Source: Rhodospirillaceae bacterium (GTDB lineage Bacteria; Pseudomonadota; Alphaproteobacteria; UBA11136). From it: 7,845 bases of DNA. This document shows positions 1 to 6,771 of the stretch, one piece after another. Under the pieces are notes generated by a model. It did not search any database, was not told where the DNA came from, and saw only the letters and a list, made by a program, of their open reading frames with translations. The position numbers and the translations under genes were made by a program. The stretch lies in the NCBI GenBank assembly GCA_002686135.1, contig NZAO01000090.1, forward strand, positions 1-7,845, written 5' to 3'. Numbering within the stretch: position 1 is the first letter of the stretch; each line of letters opens with the position of its first letter.

Positions 1-428
1 CGCCGCGTCATGCGCAACAGATTGGGCCAGAACTCGGATTCCATCCACAGTGTCAGGTCGGGCCGCCAATGGTCGAGAAACCGCCGTACCGCATAGGGCA
101 GGTCCACCGGCACGAACTGGTGGAAGGCGCGTTGTGGCAGCCGGTCCGCCAACAGCTTGGCCGAGGTCACGGTGCCGGTGGTGACGAGCACGTGAAGGTC
201 CGGGTTCTGTGAGAGTAGCCGGTCAATGAGAGGCAGGGCGGCGGCCGATTCGCCGACACTGGCGGCGTGGAGCCAGATCAAAGGCCCCTCGGGCCGGTCT
301 TCTTCGCTCTCACCGAAACGCTCCCCCATGCGCGCGCGGTCTTCCTTGCCGGCGCGGCGGCGGCGTTCCAGATAGAGCTGCACCAAAGGCCCGACGGCGG
401 CAGAAACCAGTCTGTAAAAGGCCAGCAT
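1..428 (-). CDS. waaA: 3-deoxy-D-manno-octulosonic acid (Kdo) transferase, N-terminal part (cut by window edge)
   Basis: WaaA/KdtA transfers Kdo from CMP-Kdo to the lipid A precursor on the cytoplasmic face of the inner membrane, starting the LPS inner core. I translated 142 codons from the ATG at 428-426; the gene runs off the left edge, so only the N-terminal acceptor-binding half of the GT-B fold is present. A hydrophobic N-terminus (MLAFYRLVSAAVGPLV) is followed by a basic stretch ERRRRAGKEDRARMGERFG, as usual in this family. HAASVGE lies at residues 54-60, whose final Glu aligns with the family's catalytic base, and MESEFWPN at 129-136 matches the conserved ExExWPN block. The start is supported by a GGAAGG Shine-Dalgarno-like run about 9 bases upstream and by a TGATG overlap with the stop of the DUF374 gene, which implies translational coupling. 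Truncation is a window artefact. Whether it adds one, two or more Kdo residues cannot be told. Confidence 0.93.
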   Translation of the reverse strand, partial: MLAFYRLVSAAVGPLVQLYLERRRRAGKEDRARMGERFGESEEDRPEGPLIWLHAASVGESAAALPLIDRLLSQNPDLHVLVTTGTVTSAKLLADRLPQRAFHQFVPVDLPYAVRRFLDHWRPDLTLWMESEFWPNLLRMTR

Positions 429-1189
429 CAGGCGGCCCCTTCCCGTTCGCCCGACGGTCCCACCGGTTCCTCCGGCTCCTTCGTTTCCCCCGCTTCGATT
501 TCCGCCGGCTTAATTTCTTCATGGCCGCACAGCCGGTCGGCCTCGGCCGTGATATCGTTGAGCCGCCGCTCCAGGTTGCGCCGCGTCGCCTCCTGGGCGG
601 CTTCGTCAGCGTCCCTGGCCACGGTGATGGGCTCGCCCCAGGCAATGACCCCGTGCGTCAACGGCCAGGCTAGCACGAACCGGTCCCAGCTGTTGAGAAC
701 GCGGCGCCGCGTTACGGCGAAGGTGGCGGGTAGGATGGGCGCGCCCGACAACCTGGCGATGCTGATAATGCCAGAGCTGGCGCGCATGCGTGGCCCGCGC
801 GGCCCGTCGGGGGTGATGCCGATACTCTCGCCGGTCTGCAGGGCCGCCAGTATGGTGCGCAGGGCTGTGCCGCCGCCGCGCGAGGAAGACCCCTCGATGG
901 TGTGGACGCCGAAATGACTTACCATGCGGGCGAGGATGCGGCCGTCCCGGTGCTGCGAGATAAGCGTGTGGATGGGAACCCCCTTGCGCCAACAATAAGG
1001 CATCATCAACAGCCGCCCATGCCAGAAACTCAGGATAAAAGGCGTGCCTTCATCCCACAGCCGTTGCGGGATGTGGCCGTTTACCACCTGCCAGCGGCCG
1101 AGCGCGAAACAGAGCCGGATATAAAGCGCGCCCAGAGCGCACAGAAACCGGAGTGCAAGATCGTTTTGCAGGATGTGTTTTCCAGTCAT
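428..1189 (-). CDS. DUF374 lysophospholipid acyltransferase family protein
   Basis: A 253-residue member of the DUF374 family, which belongs to the LPLAT (lysophospholipid acyltransferase) superfamily and is commonly found beside waaA in alphaproteobacteria. The probable role is acyl transfer to lipid A or a phospholipid at the inner membrane; the exact substrate is not established. A hydrophobic N-terminal segment at about residues 11-30 probably anchors it. SFWHGRLLMMP at 54-64 carries the presumed catalytic His57, followed by ISQHRDG (77-83), GSSSRGG (100-106) and the hallmark ITPDGPRGP (125-133). The last 30 or so residues (from HEEIKPAEI) are an acidic, proline-containing tail after the fold and look disordered. 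The start ATG follows the msbA stop by 28 bases; no strong Shine-Dalgarno is visible, only GGGAA in a short palindrome. Its stop overlaps the waaA start by one base. It is distinct from the LpxL/LpxM acyltransferases. Family assignment is firm, function is inferred. Confidence 0.92.
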   Translation of the reverse strand: MTGKHILQNDLALRFLCALGALYIRLCFALGRWQVVNGHIPQRLWDEGTPFILSFWHGRLLMMPYCWRKGVPIHTLISQHRDGRILARMVSHFGVHTIEGSSSRGGGTALRTILAALQTGESIGITPDGPRGPRMRASSGIISIARLSGAPILPATFAVTRRRVLNSWDRFVLAWPLTHGVIAWGEPITVARDADEAAQEATRRNLERRLNDITAEADRLCGHEEIKPAEIEAGETKEPEEPVGPSGEREGAA

Positions 1190-1217
1190 TGAAGGGAATT
1201 CCCAGGCCTAGAGCGGT

Positions 1218-3032
1218 TCAGGCCCGCGCCTTGGCCACCGCCCCCGCCGCTTCCACCACTTCCTGTGGCTGGTCGGCGAACTGCAGGGCGTAGAGCCGCG
1301 CGTAATGGCCGTCAGCGGCCTGGAGCTCGGCATGGGTTCCGGATTCACTGACCCGGCCGTTTTCGATCACATAGATAAGGTCAGCGTCTGTGACGGTAGA
1401 TAGGCGGTGGGCGATGACCAAGGTGGTGCGTCCGGCCATCAATTCGACGAGCGCGGCCTGAACCTGACGCTCGGATTGTGTATCCAAGGCTGAGGTGGCC
1501 TCGTCGAGAAGCAGGATCGGCGCGTTCTTGAGGATAGCCCTGGCGATGGCGATGCGTTGGCGCTGTCCGCCCGAAAGCTTGATGCCGTGCTCGCCCACCA
1601 CGGTGTCATAACCATCGGGAAACTCGGTGATGAAGTCATGGGCGGCGGCCCGCTTCGCCGCCGCCTCGATCTCTTCGGGCGTGCTGTCGAAGCGGCCATA
1701 GGCGATATTTGCGCGCACCGTATCGTCGAACAGGCTCACCTCCTGGGAAACCAGGGCCACGGTGGTGCGCAGGCTGGCCAGCGTCACCTCGCGCAGGTCA
1801 TGGCCGTCAATGGTTATGGTGCCTGAGTCCACGTCGTAAAACCGCGGGATGAGGTTGAGGATGGTAGACTTGCCGCTGCCCGACGGCCCCACCAGGGCCA
1901 CCGTCTTTCCAGCGGGAACCTCAAGGGAAATATCCGCCAACGCCGGGGCGTCGGAGGCGTAGGTAAAACGCACCTTGTTGAAGATGATGGCGCCCTTGTC
2001 CACGGCTAGTTCACGGGCGTCCGGTGCGTCCACAATCTTCGGCTCTACGTCGATCAGGGCGAACAGCCGCTGCGCCGCGGCCAGACCCTCCTGCAGACTG
2101 GCGTTGAGATTGGCCAGATTTTTCATGGGTGCGTAAGCCATCAACAGGGCGGCGATGAAGGAAAAAAAGGTGCCCGGCGTGGTTTCGCCGGTAATCACCT
2201 GGGAGCCGCCATAGAACACCACGGCGGCGATAGCGAGACCACCCAATAGTTCCATGATGGGCCGCGACAGGGAACGCACCCGCGCCGCCTTGTAAATGAG
2301 GCGGAAAATTTCCTCGATCAGGCCGGTGGCGTGCTTGTCCTCATAGTTTTCCATGCCGTAGGCCTTCACATGGCGCGCGCCCTGGAAGGTCTGGCTGAGG
2401 AGCGTGATATAGCGTCCGATCTCGATTTGGGTATTGGCGGAGACCTTGCGGATGCGCTTGCCGATGCGAAGGATGGGAAGAATGGCCACGGGAAAGACGA
2501 AAAAGGCGATAATGGCCAGTTTCCAGTCCTGGTAGAACATGAGGCTCACCAGGAACACCAGGGTCAGACTGTCCTTGGCGAATCCCACCAGAACGTTGGA
2601 TACGGCTAAGCGTAAAAGATTTGCGTCGGTGGTGAAATGGGAAATCAGCTTGCCGGTATGGGTGTTGTGGAAAAAGGCGATATCGGCGGCCATCAGGTGA
2701 GTGAACATGGCCCTCTGGATGTCGGTGACCACCCGCTGGCCGACGAAGCTCATGATCACTGCCTGTCCGTAGTCGCTCACCCCCTTGATTAGGGTGACGA
2801 TGATGATGGCCAGCGGCACCAGCATCAGCATTTCGGCGTCGCGCTTGAGGAACACGTCATCGAGCATGGGCTGCATAAGCCAGGCATTGGCCGCGGTCAT
2901 GGCGGCTGTGGCGGCCATACAGACGATGGCCAAGGACAGGCGTCCGAAATAGGGCCGTACATAGACCCCCACCAGCCGCCGCAAGAGGGGCATGGAGGCG
3001 TCGTGGGATGTGGCTGTGGCGTCGCTGTTCAA
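1218..3032 (-). CDS. msbA: MsbA-type lipid A/LPS ABC exporter (fused permease and ATPase)
   Basis: A half-transporter of 604 residues, the usual size for MsbA, which acts as a homodimer and flips lipid A-core across the inner membrane using ATP. The transmembrane domain occupies roughly residues 20-310 with hydrophobic segments near 32-52, 68-86, 145-190 (a pair) and 259-304 (a pair). The nucleotide-binding domain follows: Walker A GPSGSGKST (382-390), Q-loop Gln430 in VSQEVSLFDDTVRANIAYG, signature LSGGQ (486-490), Walker B ILLLDE (506-511), D-loop SALD and switch His542. All catalytic elements are intact. The N-terminus is uncertain. TTG at 3032 has no clear Shine-Dalgarno; an ATG at 2993 (MPLLRRLVGVYVRPY) would give 591 residues and begin right at the conserved region. 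I kept TTG because codons between 3032 and 2993 already mostly end in C, like the rest of the gene, whereas those further upstream often end in T. Position before DUF374 and waaA supports a lipid A role over a generic multidrug exporter. Confidence 0.93.
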   Translation of the reverse strand: MNSDATATSHDASMPLLRRLVGVYVRPYFGRLSLAIVCMAATAAMTAANAWLMQPMLDDVFLKRDAEMLMLVPLAIIIVTLIKGVSDYGQAVIMSFVGQRVVTDIQRAMFTHLMAADIAFFHNTHTGKLISHFTTDANLLRLAVSNVLVGFAKDSLTLVFLVSLMFYQDWKLAIIAFFVFPVAILPILRIGKRIRKVSANTQIEIGRYITLLSQTFQGARHVKAYGMENYEDKHATGLIEEIFRLIYKAARVRSLSRPIMELLGGLAIAAVVFYGGSQVITGETTPGTFFSFIAALLMAYAPMKNLANLNASLQEGLAAAQRLFALIDVEPKIVDAPDARELAVDKGAIIFNKVRFTYASDAPALADISLEVPAGKTVALVGPSGSGKSTILNLIPRFYDVDSGTITIDGHDLREVTLASLRTTVALVSQEVSLFDDTVRANIAYGRFDSTPEEIEAAAKRAAAHDFITEFPDGYDTVVGEHGIKLSGGQRQRIAIARAILKNAPILLLDEATSALDTQSERQVQAALVELMAGRTTLVIAHRLSTVTDADLIYVIENGRVSESGTHAELQAADGHYARLYALQFADQPQEVVEAAGAVAKARA

Positions 3033-3116
3033 GGCCGGCTCGAAGCTGTGACGAAAAATACGGCGAATAATGTGGCGAAAGATAGCATGGAGGGAAAGAC
3101 CCGGCCAATCCAGCGT
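3033..3116 (-). promoter_or_regulatory. Possible weak promoter between the FkbM methyltransferase gene and msbA
   Basis: This 84-base gap is locally AT-richer than the flanking genes. Reading the minus strand, TTGGCC (plus positions 3103-3108) and TATCTT (3079-3084) are separated by 18 bases and match the sigma-70 consensus hexamers at four of six positions each, which would place a transcript start about 40 bases before the TTG start of msbA. This could let msbA-DUF374-waaA, which are normally essential, be expressed independently of the accessory methyltransferase gene. The match is weak and such pairs occur by chance. Confidence 0.25.
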
Positions 3117-3899
3117 TCAGGAGGCCTTTTCATTGACGAACAGGAAATCGCCATATTCGGGAAACTGCATGTCCGATGCTGCCTCCCGGAATCCATGCTC
3201 CTGCAGATACGCCGCCACTTCGGGAAGAAGACTCTGCCCCTCATATATGGTGGAGACTTCCAATTCGGTAATGATGTAGCTGGTCTCTTTCAGTTTCTCG
3301 CCGAGGCCTTGCAAAACCTGCAGCGCCGCTCCCTGCACGTCCATACAGATGAGGTCGATGGCGGGGATGGAAAGTTCGCGGCACAACTCATCCAGCCGTA
3401 CCGCGTCCACCGTGATTTCCTCCTGGATGAATTTCTCGCGGTGGACGTAATCGCCGCTCTCGAGAAAACAGGACGAGGCGCCGATATTCCGCTCCTCGTT
3501 GCCGTCACGGTAGGACTTGACCACGGGGTAAAAGGTGATCGGCCCGCTTTCCCTCCACGCCGCCTTCTCGATGAGAGCGATATTGTCCTCACCTGCCAGG
3601 GTCTCCCTGCACAGGACTAGGGCCTCGGGGTTGCATTCCATGCAATAGACTTGGGTGGGGCCATAGAAATTACGGATGGCCACGGCGTCGCGGGCGTCGC
3701 GGCTGCCGATCTCGAAGGCCACCTTGATCCGCACCTTGTCCATGTGGCGGGCGAAGGCGGGATTGATATAGGTGGAGGGCAACGGCGGCGTGGCGGGCTT
3801 TTCCCGGCGCAGGAGCTTCTTGCGGGCCCCGTTTAAGGCCCGGTTCAGGCGTTTCCAGAATCCCGGTCTCTGGTTCACGTTCTGAGCATTCGTTCCCAT
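3117..3899 (-). CDS. FkbM family SAM-dependent methyltransferase
   Basis: A 260-residue FkbM-type methyltransferase, a family that mainly methylates hydroxyl groups of sugars and polyketides; members are frequent in surface-polysaccharide clusters. Residues 1-45 are basic and probably flexible (KRLNRALNGARKKLLRREK). The SAM-binding fold follows: motif I is FEIGSRDARDA (62-72), a variant of the more usual DxGANxG; the acidic strand-2 end is CMECNPEALVLC (86-97); then the family block ITVDAVRLDELC (162-173) and IDLICMDVQGAALQVLQG (181-198). In this last block Gln189 and Ala192 stand where many FkbM proteins have two Glu residues (DVEGAE). The start ATG at 3899 has AAGG six bases upstream. It is the first gene of the minus-strand unit leading into msbA, with its stop in the same frame as msbA, 29 codons upstream of it. 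A role in methylating an LPS or other surface glycan is inferred from the neighbourhood. No signal peptide is seen, so it should act in the cytoplasm. Confidence 0.88.
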   Translation of the reverse strand: MGTNAQNVNQRPGFWKRLNRALNGARKKLLRREKPATPPLPSTYINPAFARHMDKVRIKVAFEIGSRDARDAVAIRNFYGPTQVYCMECNPEALVLCRETLAGEDNIALIEKAAWRESGPITFYPVVKSYRDGNEERNIGASSCFLESGDYVHREKFIQEEITVDAVRLDELCRELSIPAIDLICMDVQGAALQVLQGLGEKLKETSYIITELEVSTIYEGQSLLPEVAAYLQEHGFREAASDMQFPEYGDFLFVNEKAS

Positions 3900-4103
3900 G
3901 TACTGCCTTGTGTCCTCGCGGGACCGTTTCCTTCATCGACTTGTCCGGGCGGTTATCACATAGTCCGCGCCGGGAATGAAAATGAAAAGTCGGGTTGTAT
4001 GACGGTGGCGGGAATGACAGGATTGCACCCAGCGCCGCCTCGGGGCGGTTACCCGCTACCACAACCATACCAGCCGCCACAACCACTGCATCCACAAAAG
4101 CCC
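3900..4103. promoter_or_regulatory. Divergent intergenic region with start signals for both strands
   Basis: The stretch separates the minus-strand FkbM gene from the plus-strand methyltransferase, so it must hold at least one promoter in each direction. The part around 3955-4000 is AT-richer than the genes. On the minus strand GATAAC, preceded by TGT in extended -10 style, lies upstream of the FkbM gene, with only a poor -35 (TTCATT, 17 bases away). No convincing plus-strand promoter is seen. The right half from 3999 is an open frame continuous with the methyltransferase and may be an N-terminal extension rather than leader. No inverted repeat strong enough to call an operator is visible. 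Confidence 0.4.
4059..4100 (+). repeat. Short imperfect direct repeat (CCACAACCA)
   Basis: CCACAACCA occurs at 4059-4067 and 4077-4085, with a degenerate third copy CCACAAAAG at 4092-4100. The offsets are 18 and 15 bases, both multiples of three. If translated in the frame of the downstream methyltransferase they encode a proline/glutamine-rich stretch (LPQPYQPPQPLHPQKP). It may be a low-complexity coding tail, or a leader repeat without function. Confidence 0.5.
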
Positions 4104-4943
4104 ATGCCTATTCTCAACCGACTGGTGGACGTCTACGAAAAACGCGGCTTCGAAATCGTCGTGGGACTCAATGCCAGCCATTTCGATAATTTCCCGGCGG
4201 CGCCCTTTACCTGGCTTATGCGTGACGGGCGCAGCTTCACCAACGGGCTCGGCATCACCATCGGTGAGGTCTATTTCTTGGAATGCTTGCTCGCTGATTT
4301 TGCGCCGGAGCGCGTTTTCGTTATCGGCAATTCCTTCGGCTGGAGCACCCTGGCGCTGGCGTTGTTGGCGCCACAGGCGAAGGTGGTGGCCATTGACGCC
4401 GGGTTAGAAGAAAACGCGCTGGAGGGCATAGCCCTTACCAACCGCATCGCCTCGGAAGAAGGCCTCAACGTGACTGTGGTGGAGGCGACAGCGCCCCAGG
4501 ACGTGGCCGCCGTGATCGCCGAACATTTGGACGGGGAAGTGGACTTCGCCCTCATTGACGGCATGCACACCAACCAACAGATTGTTCTCGATTTTAACGC
4601 CGTGCGCGCCCATGCTGCGTCTGACTGCGCCTATCTTTTCCACGACGTGTTCGAATTTTCCCTGCAGCAGGGATTCGCCAAAAACCAGAGGGAGTCCAGG
4701 CTTTCCGGTGGCATTCTGCGCGGTACCACCTCGGGCATGGGCCTTCTCTATGACGCCTCACGCACCCCTGACATCGCCCGTACCGTGACCACCTTTACCA
4801 CGAGAGAACCGGCCCTGGCTGTGGTGCGCCAGGGGGCGTGGAACCGCCGTCACCGCTATATCGCTAAATACCGCAAGAGCCTGGCCAAGCGCCGCAACAC
4901 AGTGCGCGGCTGGCTCGGCAAAGCGCCGCTGCCGCTGCCCTGA
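4104..4943 (+). CDS. Class I SAM-dependent methyltransferase (Methyltransf_24-like)
   Basis: A 279-residue protein from the ATG at 4104. The Rossmann-type core shows motif I VFVIGNSFGWST (about 71-82, comparable to the EIGxxxGxST of O-methyltransferases), the acidic end of strand 2 in VAIDAG (95-100), and a strand-4 block VDFALIDGMHTNQQIVLDF (146-164). A conserved LFHDV (178-182) follows; Asp/His pairs at these places are typical of the family with a putative metal or substrate site. The C-terminus is strongly basic (RRHRYIAKYRKSLAKRRN). Probable role: O-methylation of a sugar or other small acceptor in glycan assembly; substrate unknown. Start: the frame stays open to an ATG at 3999 (314 residues) and one at 4014, but the extra 35 residues are Pro/Gln-rich and unlike an enzyme domain, and MPILNRLVDVYEKRG looks like a natural N-terminus. 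AAAAG before 4104 is a weak ribosome site. It leads a two-gene plus-strand unit with the GT8-like gene. Confidence 0.82.
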   Translation: MPILNRLVDVYEKRGFEIVVGLNASHFDNFPAAPFTWLMRDGRSFTNGLGITIGEVYFLECLLADFAPERVFVIGNSFGWSTLALALLAPQAKVVAIDAGLEENALEGIALTNRIASEEGLNVTVVEATAPQDVAAVIAEHLDGEVDFALIDGMHTNQQIVLDFNAVRAHAASDCAYLFHDVFEFSLQQGFAKNQRESRLSGGILRGTTSGMGLLYDASRTPDIARTVTTFTTREPALAVVRQGAWNRRHRYIAKYRKSLAKRRNTVRGWLGKAPLPLP

Positions 4944-4966
4944 GATATGTGATCCATGACGGATTT

Positions 4967-5812
4967 ATGACAAATTTCATTATCGTCACCGCTGCCAACG
5001 ACAAGTATTTCTGGCTGTTGCAGAAGTTCATCGCCGCCACCCGCGCCCATGACGCCGGACGCGAGGCGCCCATCGGCGTGCTCGATCTCGACCTTTCCTC
5101 GGAAAACATCGCCTGGCTTGAGGCCCACGGCGCGCAAGTGCGCGATCCCGGCTGGGACTACAAGATGGCAAAAGCGGAAGAAAACTGGTTCAAGGCGATG
5201 ACGGCGCGGCCCAATCTGCCCAAGCATTTCCCCGGCCATGAGGTCTATCTGTGGCTCGACTGCGACACTTGGGTCCAGGACTGGAACGCAGTGGAGCTTT
5301 ACCTAGAGGGCGCGGCGCGCGACGGCTTTGCCGTCACTCCAGAGGTGGACCGCTCTTACGAGTACGAGGGCTTCTATAATTTCCAGTATTCCTGCTACAA
5401 GACCGGCTTCGGGCGCAAGATGGCCAAGAAACTGGCCTCCGCGCCGATCATCAACGTCGGCGCCTTCGCGGCTACGGCAGATGCCCCCCACTGGGAGGTA
5501 TGGTCGGAGATTTTAAGCACCTGTTTGGCGAAAAAGGTCTATTTCTGGGCCGAGCAGACGGCGCTCAACGTGGCCTTTTACACCCGCGGTCTTCAGGCAT
5601 CTTTCCTGCCCGCGCGCTGCAACTGGATATGCCACCGCGCGCTTCCTTTCGTCTCCGAAGACGGGGCCACCCTGCTCGAACCGGCACCTCCCTTTGCGCC
5701 GCTTGGCATTCTCCACCTCACGGCCATGACCAAATACGAAACCTTCGACCTTGCCACGCTTTCGGGCAACACCGTCACCCGCCCGCTCTGCTACCCCGGG
5801 GACGGTGACTGA
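4967..5812 (+). CDS. GT8-like glycosyltransferase (GT-A fold)
   Basis: A 281-residue protein resembling family 8 or related GT-A glycosyltransferases, which transfer a sugar from a nucleotide donor with a metal ion. TNFIIVTAANDKYFWLLQKFI forms a first Rossmann strand and helix; YLWLDCDTWVQD (94-105) carries the metal-binding DxD as Asp98-Cys-Asp100; PIINVGAFAATAD (160-172) corresponds to the NAGVF acceptor-site block; WAEQTALN (194-201) matches the (D/E)QxxLN motif; LPARCNW (213-219) and GILHLT (247-252) correspond to the late conserved NW and H positions. A GTG at 4949 would add six residues; ATG at 4967 is preferred because the predicted first strand starts directly after it, though neither has a strong ribosome site. 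It begins 23 bases after the methyltransferase stop, so the two are probably co-transcribed. Its last 22 bases overlap the end of the convergent GT2 gene. Donor and acceptor sugars are unknown. Confidence 0.8.
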   Translation: MTNFIIVTAANDKYFWLLQKFIAATRAHDAGREAPIGVLDLDLSSENIAWLEAHGAQVRDPGWDYKMAKAEENWFKAMTARPNLPKHFPGHEVYLWLDCDTWVQDWNAVELYLEGAARDGFAVTPEVDRSYEYEGFYNFQYSCYKTGFGRKMAKKLASAPIINVGAFAATADAPHWEVWSEILSTCLAKKVYFWAEQTALNVAFYTRGLQASFLPARCNWICHRALPFVSEDGATLLEPAPPFAPLGILHLTAMTKYETFDLATLSGNTVTRPLCYPGDGD

Positions 5813-6771
5813 TCCTGCACTAGGCGCACTTGCGCGTTTTCTAGAAAAATTCGGCAACGACGGCCCAGAAATTCCGGTGACAGGCACAGTCCCGGTAGCT
5901 TCGCCATGGCGTTTACGAGAAAACAGGGGTCCAGCGGCGAGACCCGTCCCAATTCGCGCCGCGCCCATTTGTTGGCGCGGTCGGCGATGGTGCGGGTGAC
6001 GGCGCGGTGATAGCGCCTGGGAAGCTCCGGGTTCTGTTGCAACAGCCGCGCCAGGGCCAGGGTGGTGTCGTGCATGACCTGGACCTTGTTGGTCGTCAGC
6101 CGGTTGGGATCCCCGGCTGGGCCCAGGCACAGGAGATGGTTGAGCTTGGCGATCCCGCCCCGCAGGGCTAGGCGTAGGAACAGGGGATGGTCCTGGACGA
6201 ACAGTCCCGGATCACAGCCCCCGGCGGCGCAGAAGGCGTCGCGGCGGCATAGCATGTGGCTGACCCCGGCGAACCCCTGGTCGATCACCGCCATCAGCGG
6301 GTCTGCAAAAACCTTGACCAGTCCCGGATTTGACGAAACATCGGGCGGCGCGGCAAAGGTGATATTCTCCGGGGAGTCGTAATAGCCGAGCCAGCCGAAG
6401 GCCAGCACCGCCCCTTGGCACTCGAGAATGTCCATGAGGAGGCGCGTGGCATAGGGGGCCAGCACATCGTCGCCGTCCACCAGCTTGATCAGATCGCCGC
6501 TGGCCGCGGCGACACCGGCATTGGTGGCCAGGGCGGGGCCGGCGTTTTCCTGGGCGATGACGCGGACGTTCTGCCATCCCCTGGTGGCCTTGGTGACCAC
6601 CTGCGCGGAATCATCGGAGCTTCCGTCATCCACGAAGATGAATTCGCGCTCGAAGTCCCCCTCCTGGGCCGCCAGGGAGTCGATGACGTTTGGCAGGTAC
6701 GGCGCCTTGTTATAGACGGTGATCACATATGAAACGCCGGGTGCGGCCCCGGCTCCGTCGCCGAACATCAT
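5791..6771 (-). CDS. Family 2 glycosyltransferase
   Basis: A 326-residue GT2 (GT-A fold) enzyme, inverting, without a visible membrane segment, probably cytoplasmic. SYVITVYNKAPYL (14-26) is the classic first strand; FIFVDDGSSDDS (44-55) binds the nucleotide; ENAGPALATNAGVAAASGD (75-93) is the typical helix block; LVDGDDVL (97-104) holds the DxD; VQDHPLFLRLA (192-202) corresponds to the ED/QD motif, with Asp194 as the likely catalytic base. The N-terminal MMFGDGAGAAPGV is a short variable lead. The upstream phosphatase gene ends in ATGA overlapping this start, and AAGGA inside its last codons serves as ribosome site. The spacing is 3 bases to the first ATG and 6 to the second (6768), so the second ATG is at least as likely; the product would then have 325 residues. 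This tight coupling places it in the pmbA-phosphatase unit. The C-terminal stop lies within the coding end of the opposing GT8-like gene. Sugar specificity cannot be inferred. Confidence 0.9.
   Translation of the reverse strand: MMFGDGAGAAPGVSYVITVYNKAPYLPNVIDSLAAQEGDFEREFIFVDDGSSDDSAQVVTKATRGWQNVRVIAQENAGPALATNAGVAAASGDLIKLVDGDDVLAPYATRLLMDILECQGAVLAFGWLGYYDSPENITFAAPPDVSSNPGLVKVFADPLMAVIDQGFAGVSHMLCRRDAFCAAGGCDPGLFVQDHPLFLRLALRGGIAKLNHLLCLGPAGDPNRLTTNKVQVMHDTTLALARLLQQNPELPRRYHRAVTRTIADRANKWARRELGRVSPLDPCFLVNAMAKLPGLCLSPEFLGRRCRIFLENAQVRLVQDQSPSPG
5824..5840 (+). terminator. Possible short hairpin with T run after the GT8-like gene
   Basis: Eleven bases after the GT8-like stop, GCGC-ACTT-GCGC (5824-5835) can fold to a four-bp GC stem with a four-base loop and is followed by GTTTT. 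CTAG tetramers flank it at 5820-5823 and 5841-5844. It lies inside the opposing GT2 coding region. The stem is very short for an intrinsic terminator, so this is tentative. Confidence 0.25.

Noticed and set aside
267..917. Plus-strand open frame of 216 codons opposite waaA/DUF374
   Set aside because: It is antisense to two confidently identified genes, is rich in Arg/Ser/Pro as expected from the complement of GC-rich coding sequence, and shows no recognisable motif.
1194..1203. Perfect 10-bp palindrome GGGAATTCCC between msbA and the DUF374 gene
   Set aside because: Too short to form a stable hairpin or be a persuasive operator on its own, without a T run, and expected by chance at this length in several kilobases; part of it may simply act as a weak ribosome site.
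3003..3620. Plus-strand open frame of 205 codons opposite the FkbM gene
   Set aside because: The opposite strand encodes clear FkbM motifs with normal codon use; this frame has no domain signature and spans the intergenic gap, typical of a shadow frame in GC-rich DNA.
3670..4095. Minus-strand frame of 141 codons overlapping the FkbM start and the divergent region
   Set aside because: It is out of frame with the FkbM gene, lacks motifs, and its first part is low-complexity sequence from the complement of the Pro/Gln repeats.
3900..4103. Possible attachment site or mobile-element scar flanking the accessory genes
   Set aside because: I looked for matching direct or inverted repeats at the cassette edges (near 3033-3116, 3900-4103, 5791-5844 and 6766-6771) and for integrase or transposase fragments, and saw none.
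5513..6130. Minus-strand frame of 205 codons across the GT8-like/GT2 junction
   Set aside because: It overlaps two genes with intact glycosyltransferase motifs and is composed mainly of Arg, Gly, Pro and Ala without any conserved pattern.
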